From Chloroflexota bacterium (lineage in GTDB: Bacteria > Chloroflexota > Anaerolineae > B4-G1 > SLSP01): a stretch of DNA of 12,243 bases. Below the pieces are notes generated by a model. The model was given only the letters and a program-made list of their open reading frames with translations, ran no database searches and was not told the DNA's origin. The position numbers and the translations under genes were made by a program. Shown here one piece after another: positions 1 through 8,259 of the stretch; position 1 is the stretch's first letter; each line of letters begins with the position of its first letter. Location: positions 1-12,243 of the forward strand of contig JAKJAE010000055.1 in assembly GCA_022707665.1 (NCBI GenBank), in the 5' to 3' direction.

Positions 1-87
1 CCCTACGCAGGGAGCGCCTGCCCAAGTCTGGCCGTGTTTGCCACTAATGATGCGGAAATCTGACGGACACCCCGGGCCGCGTACCGG

Positions 88-117
88 TTGGAGGTTTCCC
101 GGGAGTCGTGCTATAAT
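88..117 (+). promoter_or_regulatory. Candidate sigma70-type promoter of the V/A-ATPase operon
   Basis: A perfect -10 hexamer TATAAT lies at 112-117, preceded by TG at 109-110, giving the extended form TGcTATAAT. A weak -35 (TTGGAG, 3 of 6 matches to TTGACA) sits at 88-93 with an 18-bp spacer; extended -10 promoters tolerate a poor -35. Transcription would start near 124-125, about 85 nt ahead of the first ATPase gene. It is the only good promoter seen ahead of the tightly packed operon, so it probably drives all nine genes. Assignment is from sequence match alone. Confidence 0.6.
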
Positions 118-123
118 TACCCG

Positions 124-210
124 TTGTGACGTCCCCGTCGACAGGTGCCCCGATTCACCTGCCCCTCGAGGAGTAGAAGGCCACGGAGAGGACTGGAGGA
201 GGGTATAGCG
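124..210 (+). other. Predicted 5' untranslated leader of the ATPase operon
   Basis: This is the stretch between the expected transcription start and the first ATG. It holds one small hairpin, CAGGTG at 142-147 pairing with CACCTG at 156-161 around an 8-nt loop, and a strong ribosome binding site, GGAGGAGGG, at 195-203. The hairpin is too small to name as a riboswitch or attenuator. An in-frame GTG at 145 could extend the first gene, but that extension is arginine- and proline-rich, unlike the subunit, and has no ribosome binding site of its own. Confidence 0.35.
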
Positions 211-528
211 ATGACGCAGGAGATCGTTGAGGCGATCCTGGCAGTTGAGCGCGACGCAGCGGAGGCGCAGGCTCGTGCACAGGCAGAAGCGAATGCGCTT
301 ATTGCCCAGGCACAGGCCGAGGCTGCGGAGTTGCGCACACAGGCCCTACAAGAAGCGAAGGCGCGTGCTGACCAAATCCTGACCGACAGCCAGACGGAAG
401 CCACAGCCGCAAGCGATAGTGTGTTAGCACAGGCGCAGGATGACGCCCAGAGTTTCCGAGACCGGGCGCAAGCGCACATCGACGCGGCCGTGGCCTTTGT
501 GGTTGATCGGGTGACAAGGCGCGAGTAG
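211..528 (+). CDS. atpH: V/A-type ATPase peripheral-stalk subunit G/H
   Basis: This 105-residue protein is almost entirely Ala, Glu, Gln and Arg in a continuous heptad/hendecad pattern with no Gly or Pro, as expected for the long coiled-coil subunit (AhaH/NtpF/subunit G) that pairs with subunit E. The E-G heterodimer is the peripheral stalk holding the A3B3 head against the membrane subunit I. The start ATG is chosen because GGAGGAGGG (195-203) precedes it by 7 nt. It is the first gene of the operon, as in many archaeal and bacterial V/A-ATPase clusters, and ends 5 bp before subunit C. Low-complexity composition makes homology alone weak; position and the eight partner genes make the call firm. 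Confidence 0.88.
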   Translation: MTQEIVEAILAVERDAAEAQARAQAEANALIAQAQAEAAELRTQALQEAKARADQILTDSQTEATAASDSVLAQAQDDAQSFRDRAQAHIDAAVAFVVDRVTRRE

Positions 529-533
529 ACGGC

Positions 534-1607
534 ATGGCCATCGGGATGGGCGTGCAGGCATACGCCCTTACTCAGGCGACGGTCCGCGCCCTCTATGTTG
601 ACCTGTTGTCGCAGGCACAGTGGGAAGACCTTATCCGAGCACCAGACTACGATGGTGTCCTGGCGCTGTTGTCGAAGACTGTGTACGGCGCCACGCTCCA
701 GGTGGATCGGTCGCTCCTGACGCCGCGGCGCGCCGCATATCAGATACGTTTTCACCTCGCAGAAGTCTACGCCAAGCTGATCAGGGTCAGCCCCTCGCGC
801 GCTCGGTCGGTCCTCGCGGCGTTGTGGCACCACTACGAGGTAGACAACATCCGCGTTGCTCTGCGCGGTGTGGAGGCCGGCGCTACCTGGGACCAGGTGC
901 TGCATCTGCTCTACCCGATGCCCCGCTACGTGGAGGTCACGCTTGCGCAACTGGAGAAGATGGTGCGTTCCGGAAGCGTGAGCGGAGCCGTCAATGTGCT
1001 AAAAGGCACCCAATACCACAGCCTCTTGGACCATGCCCTTACACGCTATGAAGAAGAACGTAGCCTGTTCCCTCTTGAGGTGGCACTCGATCTTGGGTAC
1101 CGGCGCAATCTGTGGGACGCAGTCCTCGGCCTGGGAAAGCAAGACCGTGAGACGGCTTTGATGACGATTGGGATGGTGCTGGACATCGATAACCTCCTGT
1201 GGGCGTTACGGTTCCGGGTCTACCATCACCTGTCGGAGGCTGAGATCATCAACTATACCTTGCCCATGGGCTATGAGGTCAGGGACGATGACATAAGGCT
1301 CGTCGCGCGCGGTGGCGATAGCGCGCAGGCGGTATTCCGGGCCTATCCGGAGCTTCGCGAGTCACTGCGGGGAGCATTGTTTTCTACAGGCGAGGAGCTG
1401 GGTAAGCTTGAACAGGCGCTGTTGCGGTTGTTGATCGCCCGCTGTCGCCGGATGTTCATTGGGTCGCCGTTCCATATTGGGCTGCCGCTGGCTTACGTCC
1501 TGTTAAATGAGTACGAGGTCCGAGACGTGACGTTGTTGATCGAGGCCAAGGCAGCACGCACCCCGGCCTCCGCCTTTGCGCCGCTACTGCTGACGCCGCA
1601 AGCGTAG
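534..1607 (+). CDS. atpC: V/A-type ATPase subunit C (d/AC39 family)
   Basis: This 357-residue soluble, largely helical protein matches the V-ATPase subunit C/AC39 family, the funnel-shaped socket that couples the central shaft (D, F) to the rotating ring of subunit K. Supporting features are the N-terminal YALTQATVRALY segment, an HHYEVDNIRVALRG segment resembling the family's Y/F-x-x-E-x-x-NI...LR pattern, and a C-terminal LAYVLLNEYEVRDVTLLIEAK block typical of the family. Length is close to the usual 320-360. The start is uncertain: ATG 534 lies 5 bp after the previous stop with no clear ribosome binding site, and an in-frame ATG at 546 is equally possible; translation is probably coupled to subunit G/H. 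Its place between G/H and I is unusual, as most V/A operons put C after E. Confidence 0.92.
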   Translation: MAIGMGVQAYALTQATVRALYVDLLSQAQWEDLIRAPDYDGVLALLSKTVYGATLQVDRSLLTPRRAAYQIRFHLAEVYAKLIRVSPSRARSVLAALWHHYEVDNIRVALRGVEAGATWDQVLHLLYPMPRYVEVTLAQLEKMVRSGSVSGAVNVLKGTQYHSLLDHALTRYEEERSLFPLEVALDLGYRRNLWDAVLGLGKQDRETALMTIGMVLDIDNLLWALRFRVYHHLSEAEIINYTLPMGYEVRDDDIRLVARGGDSAQAVFRAYPELRESLRGALFSTGEELGKLEQALLRLLIARCRRMFIGSPFHIGLPLAYVLLNEYEVRDVTLLIEAKAARTPASAFAPLLLTPQA

Positions 1608-1665
1608 GAGTCTGTGGTATGCAGCTTGGTGCTGTCTCTCATATTCCGGATGCTCGGGAGGTCGT

Positions 1666-3609
1666 ATGTTCCGATCCCAGTCGATGATCAGGGTTGAGCT
1701 CGTTGTCCCTGAGCACGATATCGTTGCCGTAACCGAATCGCTTGCTGAATCGGGGACGTTTGAAGTAGATGCTCGTAATCCAGGTGAATCGAGTGTCTCC
1801 CAGGCCAACGCGTGGGACCAGCAGGCTACGGTCTACGCGGCCCTGGCACAACGGATCTCGTCTGTGATGGAGCTGTTGGCGGTAGACGCCGGTTCACCAC
1901 CTGCCGAGGCGCTTCGTTGGATCGATCCGGATACGGTCGCGCGCGATGTCGACACGATCGAGCGCGAGGTGAAGGGCCCTGTGCAGGAACTCCAGGACGC
2001 CCGCCGGAAGCTGGAGAGCCTGAGCAGGACGCGAAGTCAGGTCGTTCCCCTCTATGGGCTGGGCGTTGACCTGCAGCGCCTGAGGAACACGACGTATCTG
2101 TATGTTATCCTCGGCTCGATGCCGGTGGACAACGTGGCACGGCTTCAGGCCAGCCTCGAGCACATCCCGTCCACACTCGTCAGGTTTGGCGAGCGCGACG
2201 GGCTCGCCACAGTGATCCTGTTTGGGATGAAGCGCGATGCCGAGATCCTGATGCGAGCTGCACGGAGTGCGTACCTCACTGTGGCGGAACTGCCCGACGA
2301 GTACCAGGGCACGCCCGCCGAAGTGCTGGAGGCTCTGGAGGAAGGTATCACAAGGGCACGCGAACACATCTTGTCGTTGGAGGAGACGCTGCACCATCTG
2401 CATGCGACGCGTATCCGGCGGCTGCGCCACCTGCACTGGCGTGTGCAGGCGAGCCTGACTCTGGCGCAGACCATCGCCGGGTTCCGAAAGTTCCGCTACT
2501 CGTACCTGCTCTCAGGGTGGGTACCAGAGCCCGGCGTGGAGCGCTTGCGCAGATCCGTGGTAGCCGTATCGCCAGAGACTACGATTGAAGTCGCACAGCC
2601 TACGGTGCAGGAGCGGGCCGTAGCACCTTTCCAGTTTTCCAATCCACCGCTGACGCGGGGATTCCAGCAGTTGGTGACGATCTACGGTTATCCCAACTAC
2701 GAGGAGCTCGACCCAACATTGCTGCTGACATTGACCTTCCCTCTCATCTTTGGTGTGATGTTCGGGGATGTCGGGCACGGCCTCCTGCTTGTGGCCCTGG
2801 GAGCGCTGTTGCTCAGCCGTAGGGTCAGAGCCCTGCGCAGTATGGCCGGATTCGGAACTGTCATTGTTGCCTGCGGAGTCGTTGCGACGCTCTTTGGGTG
2901 TCTCTATGGCAGCCTGTTTGGCTTTGAGGACGTTATCGATGCCCTCTGGCTGCGGCCACTGGAGCAGACTACGGATATCCTACTGGCTTCAGTGATCTTT
3001 GGTGTTGGCGTGCTCACCCTGGGCATGGGCTTCAACGTCGTCGGCGCGGCATTGCGGCGACGTTGGGGGGATGTATTGCTCGACCGCAACGGTCTTGTGG
3101 GCATCCTCTTCTATTGGTCGCTCGTCGGGCTCGGCGCGGGTGTCTTGAACGCTGAACTGCCGATGCCTGTCGGTGCGTTGGCGGCAGTGGCGTTCGTGAC
3201 CGCAATCGTGATCTGGCTTAGTGAGCGGCTCAAACCACTGGTGGAGGGGCATGGCTTCAAGCGGGCCGATCTCGGCATGGGACTCGTCGAGGGGTTCTTT
3301 GAGTTGTTTGAGACTGTGCTCAGCCTGATGAGCAATACGCTCTCCTATGTCCGTATGGGGGCATTCGCTGTGGCTCACGGTGCCCTCAGCCTGGTTGTCT
3401 TCATCCTAGCGGAGATGGTGGATCCGGGGAAGTCAATCGGTTACTGGATTGTGGTTGCACTGGGAAACCTGGTCGTGATCGGCTTCGAGGGAATGATTGT
3501 TGGCATCCAGACGCTTCGTCTGGAGTATTACGAGTTCTTCAGCAAGTTCTTCACTGCTGGCGGCCGGCCCTTCAGGCCGTTGTCGCTGGCAAAGGTTGAG
3601 GGGCGTTAG
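1666..3609 (+). CDS. atpI: V/A-type ATPase membrane subunit I (a subunit)
   Basis: This 647-residue protein is the stator of the ion channel. Residues 1 to about 345 form the cytoplasmic arm, with helical stretches near 95-125 and 220-270, that contacts the E-G stalks. Residues 350-625 hold about eight membrane helices. Three family signatures are intact: FGVMFGDVGHG at 362-372, SNTLSYVRMGAFAVAHGAL at 556-574, and EGMIVGIQTLRLEYYEFFSKF at 608-628. Arg563 in the second is the equivalent of the essential ion-path arginine (yeast Arg735). Length and topology are normal for bacterial NtpI/AtpI. GGGAGG at 1656-1661 precedes the ATG by 4 nt. It lies 58 bp after subunit C and 36 bp before subunit K, with which it forms the membrane motor. 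Confidence 0.97.
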   Translation: MFRSQSMIRVELVVPEHDIVAVTESLAESGTFEVDARNPGESSVSQANAWDQQATVYAALAQRISSVMELLAVDAGSPPAEALRWIDPDTVARDVDTIEREVKGPVQELQDARRKLESLSRTRSQVVPLYGLGVDLQRLRNTTYLYVILGSMPVDNVARLQASLEHIPSTLVRFGERDGLATVILFGMKRDAEILMRAARSAYLTVAELPDEYQGTPAEVLEALEEGITRAREHILSLEETLHHLHATRIRRLRHLHWRVQASLTLAQTIAGFRKFRYSYLLSGWVPEPGVERLRRSVVAVSPETTIEVAQPTVQERAVAPFQFSNPPLTRGFQQLVTIYGYPNYEELDPTLLLTLTFPLIFGVMFGDVGHGLLLVALGALLLSRRVRALRSMAGFGTVIVACGVVATLFGCLYGSLFGFEDVIDALWLRPLEQTTDILLASVIFGVGVLTLGMGFNVVGAALRRRWGDVLLDRNGLVGILFYWSLVGLGAGVLNAELPMPVGALAAVAFVTAIVIWLSERLKPLVEGHGFKRADLGMGLVEGFFELFETVLSLMSNTLSYVRMGAFAVAHGALSLVVFILAEMVDPGKSIGYWIVVALGNLVVIGFEGMIVGIQTLRLEYYEFFSKFFTAGGRPFRPLSLAKVEGR

Positions 3610-3630
3610 GCGATCAAGGCGAGAGAAGGA

Positions 3631-3640
3631 AGAAGGAGAT
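3631..3640 (+). promoter_or_regulatory. Strong ribosome binding site ahead of subunit K
   Basis: AGAAGGAGAT lies 5 nt before the K start (7 nt counted from GGAG), in a purine-rich, structure-poor 36-bp spacer. It is among the best Shine-Dalgarno sites inside the operon; subunits C and F have poor ones. This fits the need for many K copies per complex, as with the efficient atpE leader of E. coli F-type operons. The link to stoichiometry is inference. Confidence 0.6.
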
Positions 3641-3645
3641 ACGAG

Positions 3646-4077
3646 ATGGAGATCATGGTGGCGTTGATTGCGGGATTGATCCCTGTGGTGCCTGCAGTGA
3701 TTCTGTTGGCGCAGCGGCACCGCGGTATGAGGCAGATGACACGAGACACTGTGTTGGGATTAGGTGCTCTTAACCTGATCGTTGCTCTGGCGATGGTCGG
3801 TGTGGGACTGACGTGGCTCTTCGCTCCCCAAGCTGCTGCGGCATCTGCTCTGGGGCAGGCCGCCGATGCGCGCGATCCCATGGCCTACATTGGTGCGGCC
3901 GTGGCCGTAGCCGTTGGTTCGCTGGGCGCAGGCTATGCCGTCGCGGCTGTCGGCTCGGCAGCAGTGGGCACCGTCGCTGAGAAGCCGGAGATCTTCGGTC
4001 GTGCCCTGCTCTTCGTAGGCCTGGCCGAGGGTGTGGCGATCTACGGCTTGATCATCGCATTCATCATCCTCGGATAG
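3646..4077 (+). CDS. atpK: V/A-type ATPase proteolipid subunit K (c-ring)
   Basis: This 143-residue protein has four hydrophobic helices, near 4-22, 36-60, 80-108 and 119-142. The last two are a canonical c-ring hairpin: a Gly/Ala-rich helix (YIGAAVAVAVGSLGAGYAVA), a polar loop AEKPEIFG, and a helix carrying the ion-binding carboxylate Glu128 in GLAEGVAIYG. The first hairpin lacks the Gly-rich pattern and any membrane carboxylate, so one site per four helices is predicted. Positive charges at 24-33 put its loop on the cytoplasmic side. Positions that bind sodium in Na+ c-rings, judged from a remembered Ilyobacter alignment, are non-polar here (Val99, Gly129, Val130), favouring protons. A similar N-terminal extension occurs, as I recall, in clostridial K subunits. 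It follows subunit I by 36 bp. Confidence 0.95.
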   Translation: MEIMVALIAGLIPVVPAVILLAQRHRGMRQMTRDTVLGLGALNLIVALAMVGVGLTWLFAPQAAAASALGQAADARDPMAYIGAAVAVAVGSLGAGYAVAAVGSAAVGTVAEKPEIFGRALLFVGLAEGVAIYGLIIAFIILG

Positions 4078-4083
4078 GCGTCC

Positions 4084-4389
4084 ATGCGGGTACTGATGGT
4101 GGGGTCTGCGCCAGCGGTCTGGGGTTTTGCGCTGACCGGTGTGCAGGGCGAAGTGGTAGAGACCGCCGAGGCCCTGAACCGTGCACTGGACCGTGGGTTG
4201 GCGGCGCCTGACGTGGGAATTATCCTGGTTACACAGGATGTAGCTGAGTTGGCGCGGGCGCGGATCGATGCACTGACCGCGCGCAGCGAGATCCCGCTAA
4301 TTGTCGAGATACCGGGGCCCGAGGGGCCCCTGCCCGGAAGACCCTCTATCACCGAAGCCCTCAGGCGTTCGATCGGAGTAAAGGTATGA
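4084..4389 (+). CDS. atpF: V/A-type ATPase central-shaft subunit F
   Basis: This 101-residue protein matches the small Rossmann-like subunit F (NtpG in Enterococcus), which binds subunit D in the rotor shaft and can modulate ATPase activity. Visible features are the N-terminal strand RVLMVGSAPAVWGFALTGV, a central strand GIILVTQDVAEL, and a late IPLIVEIPGPEGP segment followed by a C-terminal helix ending ALRRSIGVKV, all typical of the family at the usual length of about 100. Only 6 bp separate it from subunit K and no good ribosome binding site is seen, so it probably depends on translation of K. Its stop overlaps the next start as ATGA (4386-4389). In many relatives F follows C; here it precedes E. 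Confidence 0.94.
   Translation: MRVLMVGSAPAVWGFALTGVQGEVVETAEALNRALDRGLAAPDVGIILVTQDVAELARARIDALTARSEIPLIVEIPGPEGPLPGRPSITEALRRSIGVKV
4314..4330 (+). other. Very stable GC-only stem-loop inside subunit F
   Basis: GGGGCCC (4314-4320) and GGGCCCC (4324-4330) form a perfect 7-bp all-GC stem around the loop GAG. It lies within the end of the subunit F coding region (the PGPEGP segment), 55 nt before the subunit E start. No T-run follows, so it is not an intrinsic terminator. It could pause ribosomes, protect or direct processing of the mRNA between the membrane part and the catalytic part of the operon, or simply reflect Gly/Pro codons in a GC-rich genome. Confidence 0.4.
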
Positions 4390-5012
4390 AGCAAGATATG
4401 GAAGGACTGCGACAGGCCATCACGCGTGAGGCGGAGCGCAACGTGCAGCGGATCGCCAGCGAAGCGCAGGCTCGCGCAGAGGCTATCCGGTCCGAGGCAC
4501 AAGCGCAGGCGGCCGAGGAGGCCGCCCGTCTGCTCGAAGCGGCCAGGTTGAAGGCGTCGCGCATCCGGCAGGAGACCGTGGGCGCGGCTGAGCTGGACGC
4601 GCAGGCGCTCAAGGTGCGCGCCCGTGAGTCGGTGCTGGATCTGGTTTTCGCCCGGGCGGCGGAGGTATTTGAGACTCCCTCGGGCTTGCCGCACTACCCA
4701 ACCATTGCTGTCGACCTTGTCGAGGACGCGATCGCCCACCTGCGTGCACCTGAACTCGTGATCCGCGCCGACCCCGAGACGATGGCAGCGCTGGAATCAG
4801 CGGATTCGGATGGCAAGCTTCTGGACCGTATCAGCGAACGGACGGGCTGCCAGGTGGTGATCGGTCAGCCGCTGTTGGGTGGCACCGGTGTCGTCGTAGA
4901 GTCGCCTGACGGCCATCTACGATATGACAACACGTTGCAGAGCCGCCTGGCGCGGATGCGCTCGGCTCTCAGGTCGCCGGTCTACCGCATCCTTGTGGGA
5001 GAACAGCCATGA
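4386..5012 (+). CDS. atpE: V/A-type ATPase peripheral-stalk subunit E
   Basis: This 208-residue protein is the second half of the peripheral stalk. Residues 1 to about 75 are an uninterrupted Ala/Glu/Arg coiled coil that pairs with subunit G/H; residues from about 80 form the globular head-binding domain. The C-terminal block GGTGVVVESPDGHLRYDNTLQSR is the hallmark of the V-ATPase E family (PF01991), followed by a final strand YRILVG. Length is as expected. GGAG at 4375-4378 precedes the ATG by 7 nt, and the start overlaps the subunit F stop by ATGA, so the two are probably translationally coupled. Its own stop overlaps subunit A in the same way. Confidence 0.96.
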   Translation: MKQDMEGLRQAITREAERNVQRIASEAQARAEAIRSEAQAQAAEEAARLLEAARLKASRIRQETVGAAELDAQALKVRARESVLDLVFARAAEVFETPSGLPHYPTIAVDLVEDAIAHLRAPELVIRADPETMAALESADSDGKLLDRISERTGCQVVIGQPLLGGTGVVVESPDGHLRYDNTLQSRLARMRSALRSPVYRILVGEQP

Positions 5013-6808
5013 TCGGTACCGAGGTTGAGTTGCGGCGTGTGGGCGATCTGGTATGGGTTAACGGCCCGGTCGTCCGTGCCCGGGGATCGTCAAGGATCAA
5101 GATGTATGAGGTGGTCCAGGTGGGCCCTGAGCATCTGGTGGGTGAGGTGATCGGACTCGATCACCAGGACATCACCATCCAGGTCTACGAGGAGACGTCG
5201 GGCCTACGCCCGGGGACAGCAGTGTACGGAACCGGTGCATCGCTGTCTGTGGAATTGGGGCCAGGCCTGCTCTCGAGCATTTTCGATGGCATCCAGCGCC
5301 CGTTACCCGTGATGGAGCGGCGAAGCGGCGTGTTCATCGGGCGCGGAATCCAGTTGACGCCGCTATACCGGAGGCAGCGTTGGCAGTTCACGCCCGTAGC
5401 GCCTCAAGGGTCGTTGCTGTCGGGAGGCGCCGTGCTGGGCACCGTTCCAGAGACACCTCTCATCAGTCATAAGGTCATGGTGCCCCCGAACCTATCGGGA
5501 CGTTTGACGTGGCTCGCGCCCGAGGGGGCCTACACGCTGGACGATCAGATCGCGGTGATTGCCGATGACCGCGGCGAGCACAGGCTGACGATGCTACAAC
5601 GGTGGCCCGTCCGGACACCGCGACCCTATCGCAGTCGCCTACGCCCTACTGAGCTGCTCGTTACGGGGCAACGCGTCCTGGACACGTTCTTTCCTCTGGC
5701 CAAGGGCGGGACCGCGGCGATCCCCGGTGGTTTCGGTGCGGGAAAGACCGTTTTGCAGCACCAGGTTGCCAAGTGGAGCGATGCTGATGTGATCATCTAC
5801 GTCGGGTGTGGTGAGCGTGGCAACGAGATGGCGGACGTGCTGCGCCAGTTCCCTGAGCTGACTGACCCAAAGAGTGGTCGTCCGCTTATGGAACGGACAA
5901 TCCTGATCGCCAACACGTCCAACATGCCAGTTGCAGCGCGCGAGGCTAGTATCTACACTGGAGTGGCATTGGCGGAATACTACCGCGATATGGGCCTCGA
6001 TGTTGCGATGATGGCAGACTCCACATCGCGGTGGGCTGAGGCGCTTCGTGAGATCTCGGGACGACTTGAGGAGATGCCAGCCGAGGAGGGTTTCCCTGCC
6101 TACTTGCCTGCACGGTTAGCCGAATTCTACGAGCGGGCAGGTCGCGTGACCACGCTGGGTGGGGATCGGGGATCGGTCAGCCTGATCGGCGCGGTAAGCC
6201 CTCCCGGCGGTGATTTCTCGGAGCCCGTCACACAACACACGCGCCGCTTTGTGCGCAGCTTCTGGGCATTGGACAAGGACCTGGCATCCGAGCGTCACTT
6301 CCCAGCGGTCAACTGGTTGAGGAGCTACAGCCAGTACGTAGACGATCTGGCTGCCTGGTGGTCGGACCACGGAGCGGCCGAGTGGCACGGGTTGCGCGAG
6401 CGTGCTCTGGAGATCCTGCAACGCGAAGACCATCTGCGGCAAATCGTGCAGCTCATCGGTGCCGATGCCCTGCCCGATGACCAGCGACTGGTGCTCGAGA
6501 CGGCGCGCTTGCTGCGTGAGGGGGTGTTGCAGCAGAGCGCGCTCGATGACGTTGACACGTATACGACCATTGGCAAACAGGTCGGAATGCTGAGGTTGGT
6601 CCTGGCATTCCACGACCTTGCCGCACGCCTGATCGGCAAGGGGTGCCCCATCATGCTTGTCCGGGACCTGCCCGCAGTGGAGCGAATTGTGCGCATCAAA
6701 CAGACGGTGCCAAACGAAGCTACTGAGGGGGAGACGGTGGGCGCCCTGGCCTCGATCGAGCAGGCCCTGGCTTCGGAGATGGCTGAGTTGGAGCGACGAT
6801 ACCCATGA
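5009..6808 (+). CDS. atpA: V/A-type ATPase catalytic subunit A
   Basis: This 599-residue protein carries the catalytic nucleotide sites of the A3B3 head. An N-terminal beta-barrel (about 1-75) and the V/A-specific bulge insertion (about 110-190) precede the nucleotide-binding core. The Walker A loop is GGFGAGKT at 240-247 with Lys246. The catalytic glutamate is Glu269 in [10 protein letters not shown]. Further signatures are [32 protein letters not shown] and [13 protein letters not shown]. The bulge and the Phe in the P-loop separate it from the F-type beta subunit. No key residue is missing, so it should be active. GGGAG at 4997-5001 lies 7 nt before the ATG, which overlaps the E stop; its own stop overlaps the B start (ATGA). 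Confidence 0.98.
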   Translation: MIGTEVELRRVGDLVWVNGPVVRARGSSRIKMYEVVQVGPEHLVGEVIGLDHQDITIQVYEETSGLRPGTAVYGTGASLSVELGPGLLSSIFDGIQRPLPVMERRSGVFIGRGIQLTPLYRRQRWQFTPVAPQGSLLSGGAVLGTVPETPLISHKVMVPPNLSGRLTWLAPEGAYTLDDQIAVIADDRGEHRLTMLQRWPVRTPRPYRSRLRPTELLVTGQRVLDTFFPLAKGGTAAIPGGFGAGKTVLQHQVAKWSDADVIIYVGCGERGNEMADVLRQFPELTDPKSGRPLMERTILIANTSNMPVAAREASIYTGVALAEYYRDMGLDVAMMADSTSRWAEALREISGRLEEMPAEEGFPAYLPARLAEFYERAGRVTTLGGDRGSVSLIGAVSPPGGDFSEPVTQHTRRFVRSFWALDKDLASERHFPAVNWLRSYSQYVDDLAAWWSDHGAAEWHGLRERALEILQREDHLRQIVQLIGADALPDDQRLVLETARLLREGVLQQSALDDVDTYTTIGKQVGMLRLVLAFHDLAARLIGKGCPIMLVRDLPAVERIVRIKQTVPNEATEGETVGALASIEQALASEMAELERRYP

Positions 6809-8247
6809 ATGAAACAGGTCTGACGGCCGGTCAAGAGGTCAGCGGACTCGCCAGGATCAACGGGCCGTTGGTTGTGGTCGAGGGCGCGTCTGGTGTCGGC
6901 TACGACGAGGTTGTCGATGTTGAGGGACCCGATGGCGATGTACGGCGTGGACGGGTTCTGGAAGCTGGCGAGCACCTGGCCGTAATTGAGGTCTTCTCGG
7001 GTACCTCGGGACTCTCGATGGCTGATACGAAGGTTCGTTTCTACGGGCGGCCCATGCATGTTGCGGTAGCCGAAGAGATGCTGGGGCGAGTATTCGATGG
7101 CTTGGGGAACCCGATTGATGGTCAGCCCGACCCACTGCCAGAGGACTGGGCCGACATCAACGGGCAACCCGTGAACCCTACGGCCCGCCTATATCCGCAG
7201 GACGCCATCCTGACAGGCATCTCGGCGATCGATGGGATGAACACGCTGGTACTGGGCCAGAAGCTACCGATCTTCTCGGGAAACGGTCTGCCCCACGACC
7301 TGATTGCTGCCCAGATCGTGCGCCAGGCTGGGTTGCTCAGCGGCGGCCGCAACGAGCAGTTTGCCATCGTCTTCGCGGCACTGGGCGTGAAGCACGATGT
7401 GGCGGATTTTTTCCGTGACGCCTTCTCAAGTGCCGGTTCTCTCTCTCGTGTCGCGATGTTTCTCAATCTGGCGGATGATCCGGCCATCGAGCGTGTGGTG
7501 ACGCCAAAGGTGGCGCTGACACTGGCGGAGTTCCTGGCATTTGGCAAGGGGATGCACGTACTTGTCGTGCTCACCGATATGACCAACTACTGTGAGGCGC
7601 TGCGCCAGGTATCCAGTGCTCGCGGTGAGGTCCCTGGACGCAAGGGGTATCCCGGGTACCTCTACAGCGAGCTTGCCTCTATGTACGAGCGCACCGGACG
7701 CCTCAAAGGACGCGAGGGCAGTATCACGCAGTTGCCGATCCTGACGATGCCCAATGATGACATCACACACCCCGTCCCTGACCTTACGGGTTACATCACG
7801 GAAGGGCAGATCGTACTGAGCCGTGATCTGTTCCAGCAGGGCATCTATCCACCGGTGAATGTCCTCCCATCACTCTCCCGCTTGATGAAGGACAGCATCG
7901 GTGAGGGGTTTACGCGGCCTGACCATCCCCATGTCGCGTCACAGTTGTACGCTGCGTATGCCGCGGCTCAAGATGCGCGGTCACTGGCATCGGTCATTGG
8001 TGAGGAGGAGCTGGGGCCGGTGGATCAGGCCTATCTCAAGTTTGGCGTGACCTTCGAGCGCGAATTCGTCGGGCAAGGTGCGCAGGAGAGCCGTTCTATG
8101 GCAGAAACACTGGACCGGGGTTGGCGGGCGCTCTCGCTCCTGCCTCGCAGCGAGCTCACCCGCGTGCGCGAAGACGAGATTGACGCGCACTACGCTCCTG
8201 AGCAGAGCGTGACCCAGAGGGGCACCGGGCCGCGTCGTCCGCAGTAG
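6805..8247 (+). CDS. atpB: V/A-type ATPase regulatory subunit B
   Basis: This 480-residue protein alternates with subunit A in the head and forms the non-catalytic half of each nucleotide interface. The P-loop is replaced by [15 protein letters not shown] (from residue 157), lacking the Walker A lysine, which is diagnostic of V/A-type B rather than catalytic subunits. [15 protein letters not shown] contains Arg359, the probable arginine finger reaching into the A site. It ends in a 20-30 residue polar tail rich in Arg, Gln and Pro, longer than the core fold needs. Start ATG overlaps the A stop; the nearest Shine-Dalgarno (GGAG, 6790-6793) is 11 nt away, so coupling to A is likely. Confidence 0.98.
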   Translation: MNETGLTAGQEVSGLARINGPLVVVEGASGVGYDEVVDVEGPDGDVRRGRVLEAGEHLAVIEVFSGTSGLSMADTKVRFYGRPMHVAVAEEMLGRVFDGLGNPIDGQPDPLPEDWADINGQPVNPTARLYPQDAILTGISAIDGMNTLVLGQKLPIFSGNGLPHDLIAAQIVRQAGLLSGGRNEQFAIVFAALGVKHDVADFFRDAFSSAGSLSRVAMFLNLADDPAIERVVTPKVALTLAEFLAFGKGMHVLVVLTDMTNYCEALRQVSSARGEVPGRKGYPGYLYSELASMYERTGRLKGREGSITQLPILTMPNDDITHPVPDLTGYITEGQIVLSRDLFQQGIYPPVNVLPSLSRLMKDSIGEGFTRPDHPHVASQLYAAYAAAQDARSLASVIGEEELGPVDQAYLKFGVTFEREFVGQGAQESRSMAETLDRGWRALSLLPRSELTRVREDEIDAHYAPEQSVTQRGTGPRRPQ

Positions 8248-8259
8248 GTGAAGTAATCC

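Noticed and set aside
7..21. GCAGG/CCTGC inverted repeat as a terminator of an upstream gene
   Set aside because: Only a 5-bp stem and no T-run after it.
1..63. Open frame from the window edge ending at TGA 61-63, possibly the tail of an upstream gene
   Set aside because: Only 20 residues, no recognisable motif, and another frame is also open from the edge; nothing distinguishes it from chance.
117..950. Long minus-strand open frame opposite subunits G/H and C
   Set aside because: Its sequence is Ala/Arg/Ser/Cys-rich shadow translation of GC-rich coding DNA, opposite two well-supported genes.
3565..3579. CGGCC/GGCCG hairpin near the end of subunit I as a regulatory element
   Set aside because: A 5-bp stem inside coding sequence is expected by chance in such GC-rich DNA.
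6325..7167. Long minus-strand open frame across the A/B junction
   Set aside because: Antisense to conserved ATPase coding sequence, with no family features of its own.
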